Origin: Bimastos eiseni
Lineage: Eukaryota; Annelida; Clitellata; Crassiclitellata; Lumbricidae
DNA: 64,000 bases
Direction of reading: 5' to 3'
NCBI GenBank assembly: GCA_959347315.1
Contig: OY365811.1
Coordinates: 41,606,919 to 41,670,918, forward strand
Part shown: piece by piece, positions 35,393 to 45,305 of the stretch
How the letters are laid out: each line of letters opens with the position of its first letter
Position numbering within the stretch: the stretch's first letter is position 1
Made by a program: the position numbers and the translations under genes
The notes under the pieces: generated by a model
Databases searched by the model: none
What the model was told of the DNA's origin: nothing
What the model saw: only the letters and a program-made list of their open reading frames with translations

Positions 35393-37676
35393 AATAAGTT
35401 CTAAGGACCTACTGATATAAGAATTGGTATAGGTCGATTGGTTAGTAAAGATCGACTTTGGTGCAATAGTCTAACTATAATTGCAAAAGTTCAGTTGAAG
35501 TGTTTCATTATTATCAATGTGCTTAGTAATAATAAAATGATTTCAATTAAGTACACAAATGTACAACCTGTTAATTGCTTCTATCTTTGGGATATTTTGG
35601 ACGAACAAATGGACGAATTACTCAGGTGATCAATAGATGATTAATTGAAGAAGCGCAAAATAAAAGTCAACTGATTTTCAGCTTTGACAAAAGCCCTTGA
35701 CACCGTTTTCTTGAATGCTTGGAATATTGAGCTACAAATCTGTAGAAAGGGAATTAAACGTAGGCAATATTAGTGCAACTGATGCTCTTCTGTGAAGACT
35801 GTAAACCCGTTTATGTAAATAAACAGAACTTTCGATAACTTGTTCTGAACTAGAATAAAAAACGTATTAATTTGTTAATAATATCGTCTGGTGTTCATTC
35901 TTGATGCAAATGTTTTGTATTTGATAAAAATTTTAAATTGTCGCTGTATATGGGGCGTACACTGCAGCCACAATTGAATATTCTGATTTGGATTTTCTAT
36001 AGCTGTTTAAGAAAGTCATTTTTACTGGCATCGCCCACATGAAGCTTTTCCAGAATCTAGAAATGATCTTAAATCACGGGTTGACTCAATCCGAACATTT
36101 AATACTTCTTCTGCACAGAATATTCATAAAATTATTTATGTTTATGTTTATATGGTACCAGATTCGACAGCTGGAAGCAGATCTCTTATCGAGTGGAATG
36201 CATGTAGACTGTACGTGTGGCGGAACACATGTATTGTATATAAGTCTATAGGTTTCTGTTTGTTTCCCCGGAAACTTAGAATAGTCGAATCCCTACAAAT
36301 TCCGTTATTTTTTTCTCACGCCGTCATACAAATAATGTGAGAAACAGGGAACACTACCTAAATAGTAGGCCTACCTCTGATGAATGTACCTCATGGCATG
36401 TTATTGATTGCTCTATGTATATGGATGCCATACATTCAGATAAGCCTAACAAGATCTCCAGGCACACGACTCGACAACTGAGCTAATGTTTAAAGACGAA
36501 ATTATGCTCATTAACTTAGTAACGACCGATTGATTGCCATTGTAACTTAAATACTCAGAGAATTGCGGGTAGGGGTATTTTGTGGAAAGTCATTTTGCAG
36601 TTGTATGAATTCATTCGATTGTTTGCATCCTCAAGCGTTTGTTGGCTACGTACAGCAGAATATCTTTAGTCTTGGACAGATGTTCCACCAAACAATTAAA
36701 GATCAAAAGGGCCAGAAGAGATTGGGAAACGCTGCATTAAAGTACGTAATTATGCATACATGAACGTATTATGGCTGTGAATATAATTTTATGCCATTTG
36801 CATACGTATTCATGCACCGCGCTATTTCAATGTCGAATCCATAATTTTTATGCTTGAATTATTAAAATGTCCATAATATTCATAATATTTCACCTAAATG
36901 GTCCTCACCGAAGAAGAATCATAATATTTTACCTAAATGGTCCTCGCCGAAGAGGAATCAAAAGTAGGATTTTTCCACACTCAGACACGAGACCGACCAT
37001 CTTTATAGAACAATTAACCCATGAAATTCGCTCTATTCCACTTATTGCTGGCTGCATTTCATTTTCTCGAAGACTTTCCGTCTGACTGAAAGCTGCTGAC
37101 AAAATCCCTCTGAGAGAAAAGCATTTTAGGTATTCTGTTCCACTATATTACATTTCACGCATTACTTACAACGAGAAAAAACGTAATTGGCTTTCTGTAG
37201 AACATTATTTAAAATTCATGATGGAAACCACACGTGCTACTGACAATGTGTTAGGCAGCTTAGTTAATATTCGCGTTATAATTATTGACATTAGAGGCCT
37301 TTCTGTAAATAGTATAGAGACAATATTAGGCCTAATGACAAGCACGCGTCTTTTCTGTGTGTCAATATATTCAAATGAAAAGTTGTATTCATTCATTCAT
37401 TCAGTCAGTCATTCATTCAATCCCTACTGCAATTTGTTTAGTCTTATTATGAGTAGGCCTACTAAAAAACTCACGGAGCACCGACGATGCACATATTCAG
37501 GTCAACACAGTACGTAGTAGGAAATGGTTAAATACAAACTTGGACTCTGATCCCAGCACTTCAAACTTCCCCATCTGGTTTTCGTATTCAAATCGAATCT
37601 TCCTGGGTGACTGATGATGTTAGACATTCAGTCGATTGCCCACATTTTTATTGGTTTATGTATAGTCTACGAAATA

Positions 37677-37905
37677 AGTCTATTCTATTCTATTCTATTT
37701 ACGGATTTATAAAGTGCCTCTCGCAGTACAACCTAATCAGAGGCGCTCCCAGTGCGAAAAACCCCTAGAGAAAAGAAAAGTCTTAAGAGAACGAGCAGAA
37801 ACAGTTGCGCTACTAGATAAGATTGCAGCACGAGTCACAGCAGGAAGGCTGTTCCATAGCGAAGGGCCAACAGAGGCATAGTCTCAACACCATCAATCAA
37901 CGTTC
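37677..37905 (-). mobile_element. LINE 3'-end relic
   Basis: It begins with a (CTATT)n run, then TTTATAAAGTGCCTCTCGC and CAGAGGCGCTCCC. It continues into GGCTGTTCCATAGCGAAGGGCC, which matches the 'CTTGTTCCAGAGCGAGGTGCC' region of the better-preserved copy at 61645-62040. In reverse this corresponds to the C-terminal WN-LP block of a LINE ORF2. Confidence 0.6.
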
Positions 37906-38156
37906 TAACTTGTATAAGGATATCAATATTCATTACTTAGTAATAAGTCTAATTGCATATAAGTTTCTAACGGGAAGTACTTGCTCATTGTATTAAGGCT
38001 TCTTCTCAAACCCGTTTGTACACATAGTAACCTATTATACTCCTTTCATTTGATTCGCAACACGATGAAATCATGACTCGCAGCATTGAAATTTTTGTCA
38101 GCAAGCAAGTAGCCTACAGATTCTAGGCAATACGGAATGCGGGAACAAGATGCAGA

Positions 38157-38271
38157 GAATGGTAAGGAAGCATTTAAAGAAGCCTTCGTTAGAAAATCTG
38201 AAGCCTTAGCAGACAGAATTTAAGTGAGCTGTGGACTGAAACGAAAGTCCTCAACCGAAGACTAAAAGATA
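38157..38271 (+). pseudogene. Orphan P450 exon 2, dead
   Basis: The sequence from AATGGTAAGGAAGCATTTAA to the ACTAAAAG end is a copy of P450 exon 2, closest to that of gene D. It carries an insertion of about 5 bases (GACAGAATTTAAGTGAG against GACAGAAGTGAG) that shifts the frame. Its donor has changed from AAAG|GTATGT to AAAGATATGT. The following 50 bases still resemble gene D intron 2. Upstream, about 38080-38150 resembles the region before gene E exon 1 (near 30800-30880). An entire first exon plus intron 1 has therefore been lost, leaving the remnant of another gene copy. Confidence 0.85.
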
Positions 38272-38334
38272 TGTTGCTCCAACTACTATGAGCACATTGA
38301 CCGTACGCTGACGATCAGAGAAATGTGGTTTCGA

Positions 38335-38530
38335 GATCACGGTCTCAATTAGTCCCGAGACCGTCTCGAGACCGGAAAACTGCGTTCTTGGTCTTGGTTC
38401 CGAATGCATCGGTCTTAGTCTTGGTCTTGGTCTCGGACCTTTGGTCTTGGTCTTGGTCTTGGTCTCGGTCTTGGTCTCGAATGCGTCGGTCTCGGTCGTA
38501 AAGGGTCTTTGGTTGGTCTCCGTCTTAAAT
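38335..38530. repeat. GGTCTTGGTCTC-rich degenerate repeat
   Basis: Words of GGTCTTGGTCTC and GGTCTCGG recur many times over about 190 bases. A GAGACCGTCTCGAGACC palindromic stretch sits at the left. It may be the terminus of a DNA transposon. It directly follows the orphan exon. Confidence 0.8.
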
Positions 38531-38842
38531 AAGCGTGTTTGGCGCTTTGATAGTATCTACAAAATGAAATGACCCGCAACTCTATTTTTCTCGTAAAGTT
38601 TATTTATCTAATTTATAAAATAACGCAAGATGAAACATTGACCTACACGTATTGAACCTATTGCTAATTATACATCTTCGTATACGCCAATGGTCACATC
38701 TCTAGGCATAGAGCTGTCTATACCTATTCACAGATGACTCTAAGTCTCTAACGAGCTACTATCAGTCGCGCCGGAGATTAAGCATTGCACTGAAACTTTC
38801 AAAGATCTACATTTAGACTTCGGTCTACGGTGTAGATTTAAA

Positions 38843-41800
38843 ATGGAATTTAGATCATTGCGATCGACGGATATTGTCGTATTTGTGTTGACATATATCG
38901 GGTCTCAATGGTTTTTGAGATGTCTGAAGAACAGGGAGCCAGCGCATCGGCGTAGAAGTCCGCCATCCTTTCCAGCTATTCCTCTTGTTGGGTCTTTGCC
39001 TTTTATGGGAATTGGTGATAACCAGTTTTATCGTTATTTTCTGCAAAAGACAGACGAACTAGGAAATGTTTTTACATTCTACGCCGGGTCAAGGTCGGCC
39101 TATTAATTAATAATAATAATTATCAACATTTGTAGCATCAGTGTTTCTGGTGAATAATAAACAAGGCATATACAAAACCAGGCCGTAGTAAGGTCACTAC
39201 TCAAAGCCCTTATGATGTAGTTTAACCTGTCGCTTTAGTCAAATTATGACTCGTATTATGATACAATCGTGTTTACTTTCGCAGTGTTTATGTCGCGCTA
39301 ATATATAATGACGTATTCAACGGTGCTATCACGCCTTTAAGCGACAACTAATTCGTAATTGCTTTAATAATAATAATGCTGCCTATCGATCAGTTAGTAA
39401 ATGAACGGGTCAGTCAGTCAGTGATTTGATCACCAAAAAGCCAGTTTACATGTCAATCCTGTCTGCCGTCACTCAGTTTCTCAACATCAGCTCAAGACAA
39501 CATTGTGGCTTAATCTTAATTTGATCTCCCAGAATAAGGGTAATTTTTATGGGTTCTCAGCACAACCCTTCTCACTTAATGCATTTGCTAGTCTTTGTAG
39601 TTGGGTGCAAGAAATCGTAAGTTTACGGTAATTGTAGTTGTATGTTTTATGTGTTGTTTTGCGAGTTGGTCATTGGATCTGTTGACCATAGGTTGACTTT
39701 GGTCCTCAATGGACGAGAGGCGATTGTGGATGCACTGGTCAATCACGGCGAAGACTTTGCTGACCGATGTCCACTCTGGACGGAAGAACACTGTTTCAAC
39801 AAACAGCTCAGAGGTGTGTGACATGTCGCTTTTATGTAACTTGTACATTTCAGTGTATGCATCAAGACATTTTGTTTCTCGCATTTTGGTGCTTTTGTGA
39901 CATATATACATCAAGACATTTGTTTACATAACACATTTTAGTGCTTCTGTGACATAGTTAAAGGTAGAGCTGTACCGGTATCGCTTTTTGCCAATTATGC
40001 AGATACCAATTATTGCCAATTTTTAGTTTACTGATACCCGATTATTTAACCGATTATTCTATCAATTATTTCATTGTGTTTCCCAAGATGTCCGGTTCTA
40101 AAAGATAGACCAACTGCTACTGCATATTGTTGTGATACAAACAAAACACTTTCTCCATTGAGCAGAAGCAGACCAAGCTAAAGATCTCGTGATGTCAACA
40201 GCTATATCTGCATACTGACAATATTTACAGTGTTTGAAATGCAACTGGTGATTATGTTTGCAGGAATCACTTTCAAGCACTACAACGAATCGCTGAGGAA
40301 GAACCGCAGGTTGGCGTGTTCGATCCTCAACCAAATGTCCTCCGGGGGAAATTCGACGACCGAGTCGCAAATCCAACAAGGACTCGAGGTGCTGAGAGAG
40401 GAGTTCCAAAAGCGGGATGGTGCTCCGTTTGACCCAAAGGATCTTCTGACACAGTTTGCCGGAGGGATCATTCTCTCCGTACTCTTTGGAGCGAGGTTCC
40501 TTCAGTCCGAATCGTCCAGGGTCCGCGAGATTTTGGAAAGTTGTTCCAAGTACCTGGCAAACATAGATCCTATCTTAGATGTGATGCCCGCGGTGAGGTT
40601 TCTTCCGGTTTTTCGTCGAAAGATCAATGCCATGGCGGAAGCGAAAGCATCCCTTCTTAGATCTCTGGAGGAGGAACTGTATTCTACTCTGAATGTGAAG
40701 GATACGGAGGAATCTTTCGTTGAAAAATTTGCCAAGATCGAGGGCGGACCCCTTCCGTGCCCTATTGAAACTCGATCACAGACGGATCAGATCGAAGCCA
40801 GTCCAGAGGAATACCACCAGGAACTGATCCACATCCTACGTGACCTCATATTCGGTGGAGTGGAAACGGTCTCAACGTCGCTAATCTGGGTTTTGGTTCT
40901 GCTCGCCGATAATCCTCGGGTGCAGGAGCGCCTCCGTAAGGAGATTGATGCGGTGGTTCCTGTGGATAGGCTGCCCTCCCTTGAGGACAGGGACCGCCTT
41001 CCGTTTGCAGAGGCGGTTCTCCTGGAGGTTCTCCGAAGGAAAGGAGTGGCTCCATTCTCGTCGACTCGGGCGACTCTAAGGGAAACCGAAGTGTGTGGAT
41101 TCCACGTCCCTGCGGGTTGCATGGTATGTGTGTATAGATATCTGCGTGCATGTATGTGTGTGTATGAATACAGGTGTGTGCATGTTTAGTAGGTCTGAAT
41201 GTATGTAGGCCTATCTGGTTAATTTTATAGCTCCTTTAGATTATCTATTGTATGGCTACTGTTGTCTGTCTGCCCTTATGTCTGCGTGTCTTTGCCTGTG
41301 GTTTTGTGTGCTTCTAGTTATGTGTCTGCTTCTCATTTGCCTTCCCGTCTGGCTTTCTGTATCTGTCTGTCTGTGTCTGCCTATGTCGGCCTTTTTGACT
41401 TTTGCTTGTCTGTTTGTACCTTCTTCAGTGACAGTCTTTCACTGCAACTGCTTACTGTACTTCACATGTAATGTAAGGCGTTGGCATCTTTCATGCTGCA
41501 TATATCTATGTAAATCTATTTAAGAGTAGTTTCATCAATCTAGGCATCTTCCATTAGATTTCATTTTGCATAGGTGACTTTACAATTAAATCTCCTCCTG
41601 TTGTAATTAATTTTTATAAATTATTTAATTTATGTATTGATCTGGAGGATTTATAATATAGCGCCCTTCAAGAGCATCTACTCAGGAGCACTCCCGATCC
41701 AACTCCGCTAAATGTGTTCACTTATTTGTATGCAAGTAATGCATTTATGCCTGTCAGATTTGATCAACTTACCTGCTTGTACGTGATATTTTCACCTTAG

Positions 41801-42870
41801 GTGCTGGTGAACCTATACAGCGCTCACATGGATCCGAAAGACTGGAAGGATCCGGAGGCTTTTTGCCCGGAACGATTCCTCAATAATCAGAATAAGATCA
41901 TCTTGAAAGATCGGATCATGCCCTTCTGTCTGGGTTAGTATTTTAACGATGGACAATTTATTATCAAATTCTAATTGGTGTGTGATAGTCTAATGGTTGG
42001 TTTGCTGAACCATCAACCAAGCGGTCTTGGGTTCAAATCTCACCGGGATTGGAAATTTCGTTGAGAGTACTGGTCCATCTAAAGCTTGGTGTTATGTTGT
42101 AGCTACTAATTTATATAGCGCCTCTCACAGAGCATAGAGGTAATCTACTAATCTTAACTGTGGTTTGTCAGTTGGAATTAATAAGCGCGATTATTATTAT
42201 GTCGACTTAATTACTGACAATAGCCAACTCCATGGACCTTTCCTTCACCTGATGCTTCCAAGGGATTATGATTTTTATTGTGATATGAATTGAAGTTACA
42301 ATCTATTAATGCTTTATGATTCTGGGATATTATGTTGCACAGCATTTTTATATTATGAATTATTTTACTTGATTATGGTAGATTTGATTATACATCATGA
42401 TTAGAATATGCATTATTATTGTATGGTAGATTAGATTAAGCATCAATTACATTCGATTGTGCATTATGATTAAATTATGTATAGATCATATAATGATGAT
42501 TACGTTATAAACTGTGTGATTACGGTAGATTAGATTATGTGTTATGATTATATTATGATTTGGTTATGCATTCTGATTTCAATTTACTAGATATATATTC
42601 ACATTCTTGGTGCCATAGATAATAGGCTATAATATGCATTAATAGTGCGATAGGAGAAATAACAAGATGTTTAAATGGTGTACAGGGATGAGATCTTGCA
42701 TTGGGGACAACCTGGCGCTTCAAGAAATCTTCCTCTTCCTCTGCAGCATTGTCCAAAAGTTCAAAATCGAGCCACCAGAGGGACAGGAAGCGGTGGCTAC
42801 GCAGGAAACATACAGCATCATGCTTGCTCCGACACCCTTCGAAATTCGCCTGGTTCCCAGAGAACTTTAG
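38843..42870 (+). CDS. CYP2-clan cytochrome P450, gene F (5 exons, 516 aa)
   Basis: Coding exons are 38843-39093, 39692-39813, 40264-41123, 41801-41933 and 42686-42870. They total 1551 nt, with GT-AG introns in phases 2, 1, 0 and 1. The architecture matches genes B-E but the sequence is much more divergent and more GC-rich in exon 3. Exon 3 is longer because of an insertion of about 20 residues before the I-helix (around GPLPCPIETRSQTDQIEASP). The anchor is at about residues 9-24 and the hinge reads RSPPSFPAIP. The I-helix is GGVETVS at about 322-328, ExxR is E379/R382, and the meander motif is FCPERF. The heme loop is FCLGMRSCIGD with its Cys at about 460. It is probably a separate subfamily, with an ER monooxygenase role. 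Its stop lies only about 30 bases before a minisatellite. Confidence 0.9.
41975..42200 (+). mobile_element. tRNA-derived SINE in P450 F intron 4
   Basis: The head reads GATAGTCTAATGGTTGG (A-box-like) and GGTCTTGGGTTCAAATCTC (B-box-like), spaced as in a tRNA. It is followed by a body that ends in the LINE-like tail TTTATATAGCGCCTCTCACAG at about 42110. The shared tail suggests that the SINE borrows the 3' end of the resident LINE family. Confidence 0.65.
42300..42560. repeat. AT-rich degenerate tandem repeat in P450 F intron 4
   Basis: Variants of GATTATGCATTATGATTA repeat irregularly for about 250 bases, ending about 125 bases before the last exon. Confidence 0.75.
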
Positions 42871-42897
42871 ACGTCGCCTATTCTTCATTTAATTTAA

Positions 42898-43333
42898 TTC
42901 ATTTTTAATTGGTTCCATTATAATTTTTTCCATCAAATAGCATTTTTGCTTTCTTTATTTAATTCATTTTTTAATGGGTTCCATTAGAATTTGTTTCTGT
43001 TGAATAGCACTTCATTTTTGCTTTCGTTAATTTAATTCATTTTTAATGGGTTCCTTTAGAATTTGTTTCCATCGAATAGCACTCTATTTTTGCTTTCTTT
43101 ATTTAATTTAACTAATTTTTAATGGATTCCATTAGAATTTGTTTCCATCGAATAGCACTCTATTTTTGCTTTCTTTATTTAATTTAACTAATTTTTAATG
43201 GGTTCCATTAGAATTTGTTTCCGTTGAATAGCACTTCATTTTTGCTTTCTTTAATTTAATTAATTTTTTAATGGCTTCCATTAGAATTTGTTTCCATCTA
43301 ATAGCACACTCCATTTTGCTTTCTTTATCTAGC
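42898..43333. repeat. Minisatellite, about 74-bp unit, six copies
   Basis: Six copies of a 65-77 bp unit lie head to tail. Each contains TTTTTAATGGGTTCCATTAG, ATTTGTTTCC, GAATAGCAC and TTTTTGCTTTCTTTA. Copies differ by a few substitutions and short indels. It starts about 28 bases after the gene F stop and so occupies its 3' untranslated region. Confidence 0.95.
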
Positions 43334-44414
43334 AGTAGGGTATGTGTCTATGCCGTTTAACTGTGTTTATTAGATGTCCTTACACCAGAGTGCAATTAGC
43401 AATTGTTTAATACGGAATATATTCACAAGTAAAAATTTGACTCTTTTTAACACAATGACCTGGTATAATTGTACAGTGTAGCATAGCTAGAACAAGCCCA
43501 AAACGAAACGACGTAAAACGACAATATTGCATCAAGTCATGGAATGTAATTAAGGCACCTAGCTTAAGGCTAAATCGTTTGTATTAAAACTATAAGCCTA
43601 AAAATTTCTATGTACAAGCAGTTCAAAAATGAATGCTCTCCAAACAACATGCAAATAATTCCTAAACAAATTACAGATTAACAGATGACATACAAATTAA
43701 ATGATTATGAACATAAAGCGAGTTTGGCTTTAAACGTAGATAACAATGAAGCAAATTAAAACTGAATAAAATGCAGAGGAATTATGCATCTTATGCCATG
43801 TATAAAACGAGTTCACAATAAAGCCAGTCTCGAAATAGAATATTCACAGACTGGACAAAAACATGCTGACTTGTGTCCCTGTTTCTCACAGTAACAACTA
43901 TAATTAGATTTATATAGCACCAATAAAACAGCAAAACAAATTTGAGGCACTCTGTGTACTAGACTAAATTGAAATCAGATACAGTTGATTCATTTGTAAA
44001 CATTGAAATATTAACATAATGCCACTCATAATCAAATGCACGACAGTGTTTTCACTAACAAAGGTTTTTTAATAATTCATACATCAGTGTGAATTACAAG
44101 CACATGGGAAATCATAAATGGTTAAAGTCCATCAGTATGAATTCTGCTTATAAACTAAAACCATTGTACATGTTCTACCTCCAATTTAGGAAGTTTTCAT
44201 CGATGTTTTAGTACCATACAGGTGAAAATCTATTTGTGAAGTGTTCCAATGAGGTATATTATTCTGCTATAATTTAAAAGCAAAGTGCAATGTTTTGATC
44301 AATAAAAAAAACGTCATGACTATTGCTGTAAATTTAAAACAAAAAAGCAGTTACAAGCTACAGAAATCAGTAAATGCAAACAAAAAAACTAGAATAAAAG
44401 CTCAGCCGTTCTGA
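43334..44414. other. Spacer between P450 F and the ZDHHC24-like gene
   Basis: About 1.1 kb of AT-rich sequence has no recognisable coding frame. It should include the 3' untranslated region of the minus-strand ZDHHC gene. TTATATAGCACC near 43908 is a decayed LINE-tail motif. Confidence 0.5.
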
Positions 44415-45305
44415 CTATTCTTTCTTTTTGATCATAGGATAGGTCGCACCATTTCCAGGAGGTGGCGACGGGATCCAAGCGCATATCCACGCTATGTACC
44501 AATGTCGACCCATGACCGTGGCCAGACTGCTCAGGATACCATTACTATAATCTTTTATTTTCTTGGCATGTTCGTATTTCGTCTGCCCAAGGATAAGTTG
44601 ATGTATTTGAATCTTCAAAAGCCAGCCGATCATACCGCTACAATACAGTGCGAGAGATGTCATTATGGTCACCCCAAACTGGTACCACGACAGCAATCCC
44701 ATCATCATACACATGTGTGGAACAAACAAGCATAACGGCCAAATGCCTTTCAAATGCCCCAGCTTATCCACAGCAAATATAAAGTGGAAGAGGTTGGCAT
44801 AAACCGCGGCCGCAAACATGTAGAATAGGATATTCATGTAGTAGCGATAGTTGGAGTGACCGATACAACAACCAGAAAACCAGCAGTGATGGTCACGCAA
44901 CAAGATACAAGTGTCACAGCGCTTGCAATGGTGACTTCGAGGCGGCTTATAGATGTTGCAGCGATCACAGAAAGGCCATTCGTGGGTCTCATTGCTGCCG
45001 ATGACAGACAGGCGGCAGTCCGTTCGAGTCGTTATAAGTTTGTAGTAATTCGAGAGTACACTGAAATAAAATATAGTCGCCACGACACGGTGGAAATTGA
45101 CGTTGTAAGGGCTTTTGAAGTTGTAGTACGGCAATACGACCCAAACCTCGTACCAGAAGGCAAGATGAACGCCAAGCAAAAATATCGTTACGCAAAAACG
45201 GTCGCTCTTTGTCCTTGCAAAATGTGGATTTTGTGATCTGAGCCACTCCATGATTGGTTCCCACGCCTGAATTAAACAAATGGAGGCAAAGTTCTGGAAT
45301 TTCAA
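44415..45305 (-). CDS. DHHC palmitoyltransferase, ZDHHC24-like, intronless (296 aa)
   Basis: This is a single uninterrupted frame. The cysteine-rich domain spans about residues 113-147 (CDRCNIYKPPRSHHCKRCD) and carries the catalytic DHHC at D138-C141. That Cys takes the acyl group from acyl-CoA and passes it to substrate cysteines. Four membrane segments are visible, at about 39-60, 72-92, 155-178 and 190-232. GQTKYE (about 240-245) corresponds to the TTxE motif. The C-terminus GRHWYIAW followed by PSPPPGNG matches the ZDHHC24-type ending, and the length is close to human ZDHHC24 (about 284). In many relatives the motif is DHHCRLLGRCVG; here it reads DHHCWFSGCCIG. The first in-frame Met is at 45303-45305, with a second at residue 19. 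Having no intron is unusual beside such intron-rich neighbours. ZDHHC22 is the alternative assignment. Confidence 0.85.
   Translation of the reverse strand: MKFQNFASICLIQAWEPIMEWLRSQNPHFARTKSDRFCVTIFLLGVHLAFWYEVWVVLPYYNFKSPYNVNFHRVVATIFYFSVLSNYYKLITTRTDCRLSVIGSNETHEWPFCDRCNIYKPPRSHHCKRCDTCILLRDHHCWFSGCCIGHSNYRYYMNILFYMFAAAVYANLFHFIFAVDKLGHLKGIWPLCLFVPHMCMMMGLLSWYQFGVTIMTSLALYCSGMIGWLLKIQIHQLILGQTKYEHAKKIKDYSNGILSSLATVMGRHWYIAWICAWIPSPPPGNGATYPMIKKKE

Larger units (their letters stand above)
35347..38842. other. Intergenic region between P450 genes E and F
   Basis: It begins with a stretch homologous to the spacer after gene D, including a decayed copy of the same reverse-transcriptase scrap near 35655-35765. 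Further duplicated blocks lie at 36900-37080 and 37340-37580. A LINE-tail relic (37677-37905) follows, then the orphan P450 exon 2 (38157-38271) and a GGTCTTGGTCTC-rich repeat (38335-38530). No intact gene is seen. Confidence 0.6.

Noticed and set aside
44502..45236. Plus-strand frames of 77 and 126 codons
   Set aside because: They are antisense to the ZDHHC24-like gene, whose DHHC domain and length are unmistakable.
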